Source: Pseudomonadaceae bacterium UBA836 | GTDB lineage: Bacteria; Pseudomonadota; Gammaproteobacteria; Pseudomonadales; Pseudomonadaceae | Direction: 5' to 3' | Length of the DNA: 6,570 nt | Assembly (NCBI GenBank): GCA_002296055.1 | Contig: DBHE01000001.1 | Coordinates: forward strand, 1-6,570 | Shown: one piece after another, positions 5,421-6,570 of the stretch | How positions within the stretch are numbered: the first letter of the stretch is position 1 | Layout: each line of letters opens with the position of its first letter | Translations under genes and position numbers: made by a program | The notes under the pieces: generated by a model | Database searches by the model: none | Told to the model about the DNA's origin: nothing | Seen by the model: the letters and a program-made list of their open reading frames with translations, nothing else

Positions 5421-5885
5421 CTAGGGTTCGCGCTGGTAGTCCAGCAGCAGCTGACTATCTTGCAGGTCGGCGTCAACGGCCTTGGGCTGCAGCGAGGGGT
5501 TGAGCGGATAGCCGGCTTCGGTTGCGCGGAGCACCACGTCGCCTTCGCCCTTGGCGTATACGATCAGGTCATGCCAGCCGTGGGTCTGTTGCGAGGAAAC
5601 GCGCAGCGGCAACTGCACGATGGTGGTTTTTGACAGCAGGTTAAACCCGTCGGCGCTGCCTTGCAGCACAAACAGGGTGCAGCCGGCGGAGCCGCACCAG
5701 TCCGGGCCGAGGGCGTAAATGAGAGCATCGTCGATGCCGTCGGCGTTGAGGTCGCGCAGGGCACTTTGGTAGGCAGGTGGCTCAGCGCCAAGCAGGTTGG
5801 TGAGGGCCGCTGTCAGCTGCGGATCGGGGGCGGCGCCGGCCAGGGGCGATAGCAGACTGGTCAAGACAAGCAGTAAGCGGTGCAT
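5421..5885 (-). CDS. Small secreted protein with a DxNxDGxxD calcium-type loop, function unknown
   Basis: This is a 154-aa precursor with a signal peptide (MHRLLLVLTSLLSPLAGA, likely cleavage after residue 18), giving a periplasmic or secreted protein of about 136 residues. Residues 45-53 read DLNADGIDD, the DxNxDGxxD pattern of calcium loops in FG-GAP/VCBS and dockerin-like repeats. It is followed by ALIYALGPDWCGSAGCTLFVLQG, with a close cysteine pair (C64, C69) likely to form a disulfide, and a THGWHDLIVY segment. This layout matches uncharacterised secreted proteins of Pseudomonas. Only one such loop is present, so it is not a full beta-propeller. The start at 5885 is secure: AGGAGG is placed 7 bases upstream. 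It begins 39 bases after the stop of the PhoD-like gene on the same strand and is probably co-transcribed with it. I cannot assign a role. Confidence 0.8.
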   Translation of the reverse strand: MHRLLLVLTSLLSPLAGAAPDPQLTAALTNLLGAEPPAYQSALRDLNADGIDDALIYALGPDWCGSAGCTLFVLQGSADGFNLLSKTTIVQLPLRVSSQQTHGWHDLIVYAKGEGDVVLRATEAGYPLNPSLQPKAVDADLQDSQLLLDYQREP

Positions 5886-5892
5886 GCGGTGT

Positions 5893-5898
5893 CCTCCT
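5893..5898 (-). promoter_or_regulatory. Near-perfect ribosome binding site AGGAGG
   Basis: AGGAGG on the minus strand, 7 bases before the ATG at 5885, is the strongest Shine-Dalgarno sequence in the window. It indicates efficient independent translation of the small secreted protein within the presumed two-gene transcript. Confidence 0.7.
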
Positions 5899-5924
5899 GT
5901 GACCGGCTCAGCATAGCAAGCGGC

Positions 5925-6570
5925 CTACTCTTCGTCCCGCTCCGGGAATCCGATATCAAAACCACGCGCGTCCAGTTGCTTCACGTTCTCTGGCCGGCCC
6001 TGCTCATCCAGCTCGACCAGGCCGACGCCGCTGCCGTTCCATAGGCGCTCGCCGGCGCTGGCGCGGTCGGGGTCGCGGGGGCTGACGCGCATGCGGCGGC
6101 GTTTGGTCAGCCAGTTGAGGGGAGAGGCTGGGGCGTAGAGCCAGCGGTTGAGGCGGTCAAACCAGTCCAGCAGGCGCGGCGGGAAGGCATTTTTCAGGCC
6201 GCTGCTGGTGATCTGCCACAGCTGGGGGCCGTGCTCGCGATGACGGATGGCGATGTCGTAAACGAAGGAGTAGTGCACGTCGCCGGAGAGGATGACGTAG
6301 TTACCTGGTGTGCGGCCGTGACGAAAGATATTGAGCAGCACCTTGGCGGCGCCGCGATGAGCCATCCAGTTCTCGGCGTCGACCACCAGTGGGTGGCCGG
6401 CGAGCGAGAACAGCTTCTGGATGCCTTCAATGAGTTTGACGCCAAACATCGGCGCGGGCGAGACGATGACCACGGCGGTCTGGTCCAGCAGGCGTTGCTG
6501 CAGCTCGGTCAGCGCCTCCCAGTCCATCAGGCCGGACGGGCGGAACGGGCTGCGCTCGCTGCGCCAGCGG
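5925..6570 (-). CDS. PhoD-like metallophosphatase, C-terminal part (5' end outside the window)
   Basis: The frame is open to the right edge: 14 codons precede the internal Met at 6527 without a stop (RWRSERSPFRPSGLM), so the gene starts beyond 6570 and only about 214 codons are visible. Counting from that Met, VVIVSPAPMFG (19-29), DAENW (50-54) and LSGDVHYSF (80-88) are typical of the C-terminal half of PhoD-like alkaline phosphatase/phosphodiesterase proteins. D83 and H85 in the GDVH motif are likely metal ligands of the dinuclear centre. Met6527 is therefore unlikely to be the real start. The N-terminal metal-binding residues and any Tat signal lie outside the window, so localisation and completeness cannot be judged. 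It is upstream of, and probably co-transcribed with, the secreted DxNxDGxxD protein. Confidence 0.85.
   Translation of the reverse strand, partial: RWRSERSPFRPSGLMDWEALTELQQRLLDQTAVVIVSPAPMFGVKLIEGIQKLFSLAGHPLVVDAENWMAHRGAAKVLLNIFRHGRTPGNYVILSGDVHYSFVYDIAIRHREHGPQLWQITSSGLKNAFPPRLLDWFDRLNRWLYAPASPLNWLTKRRRMRVSPRDPDRASAGERLWNGSGVGLVELDEQGRPENVKQLDARGFDIGFPERDEE

Noticed and set aside
6525..6527. ATG at 6527 as start of the phosphatase gene
   Set aside because: The frame continues open to the window edge with protein-like sequence, and the visible part is only the C-terminal portion of a PhoD-like protein.

Overview
The window looks like chromosomal DNA of a GC-rich gammaproteobacterium, most likely from Pseudomonadaceae or a close marine relative. 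The basis is codon use, GGAG/AAGGA-type ribosome binding sites, and the presence of a DUF2845 protein and a DWCGSAGC-type secreted protein of the kind common in Pseudomonas. This assignment is a judgement from family resemblance, not a search. I see no mobile element, CRISPR array, tRNA or rRNA; the region reads as ordinary core or accessory chromosome with one incomplete gene at the right edge.

Left part (1-1715). Two genes run leftward: a double-hotdog (MaoC-like) protein (445-1368) and a small secreted DUF2845 protein (64-366), separated by 78 bases that hold a perfect 8-bp hairpin. A 347-base non-coding stretch (1369-1715) separates them from a rightward gene. It carries a plausible sigma-70 promoter facing left and a good match to a sigma-54 (-24/-12) promoter facing right.

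Middle part (1716-3929). A secreted S8 (subtilisin-like) peptidase (1716-3488) has a signal peptide, a small beta-rich N-terminal region, a fervidolysin-like prodomain and a catalytic domain. The catalytic His, Ser and oxyanion Asn are present, but Glu occupies the usual catalytic Asp position. It converges, across a 9-bp stem-loop, on a leftward 100-aa ABM-fold monooxygenase (3627-3929) with the complete Asn/Trp/His triad of IsdG-type heme-degrading enzymes.

Right part (3930-6570). The monooxygenase is divergent from a 384-aa LuxR/GerE-type regulator (4090-5244). The 160-base region between them holds promoter-like elements and two small dyads, so the regulator may control itself and the monooxygenase. 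Convergent to the regulator is a leftward pair: the C-terminal part of a PhoD-like metallophosphatase (5925 to beyond 6570), then after 39 bases a small secreted protein with a DxNxDGxxD calcium-type loop (5421-5885), probably one transcript.

The most unusual points are the Glu substitution in the peptidase active site, its candidate sigma-54 promoter, and the dyads between the regulator and the heme-degrading-type enzyme. I found no convincing new multi-gene system.
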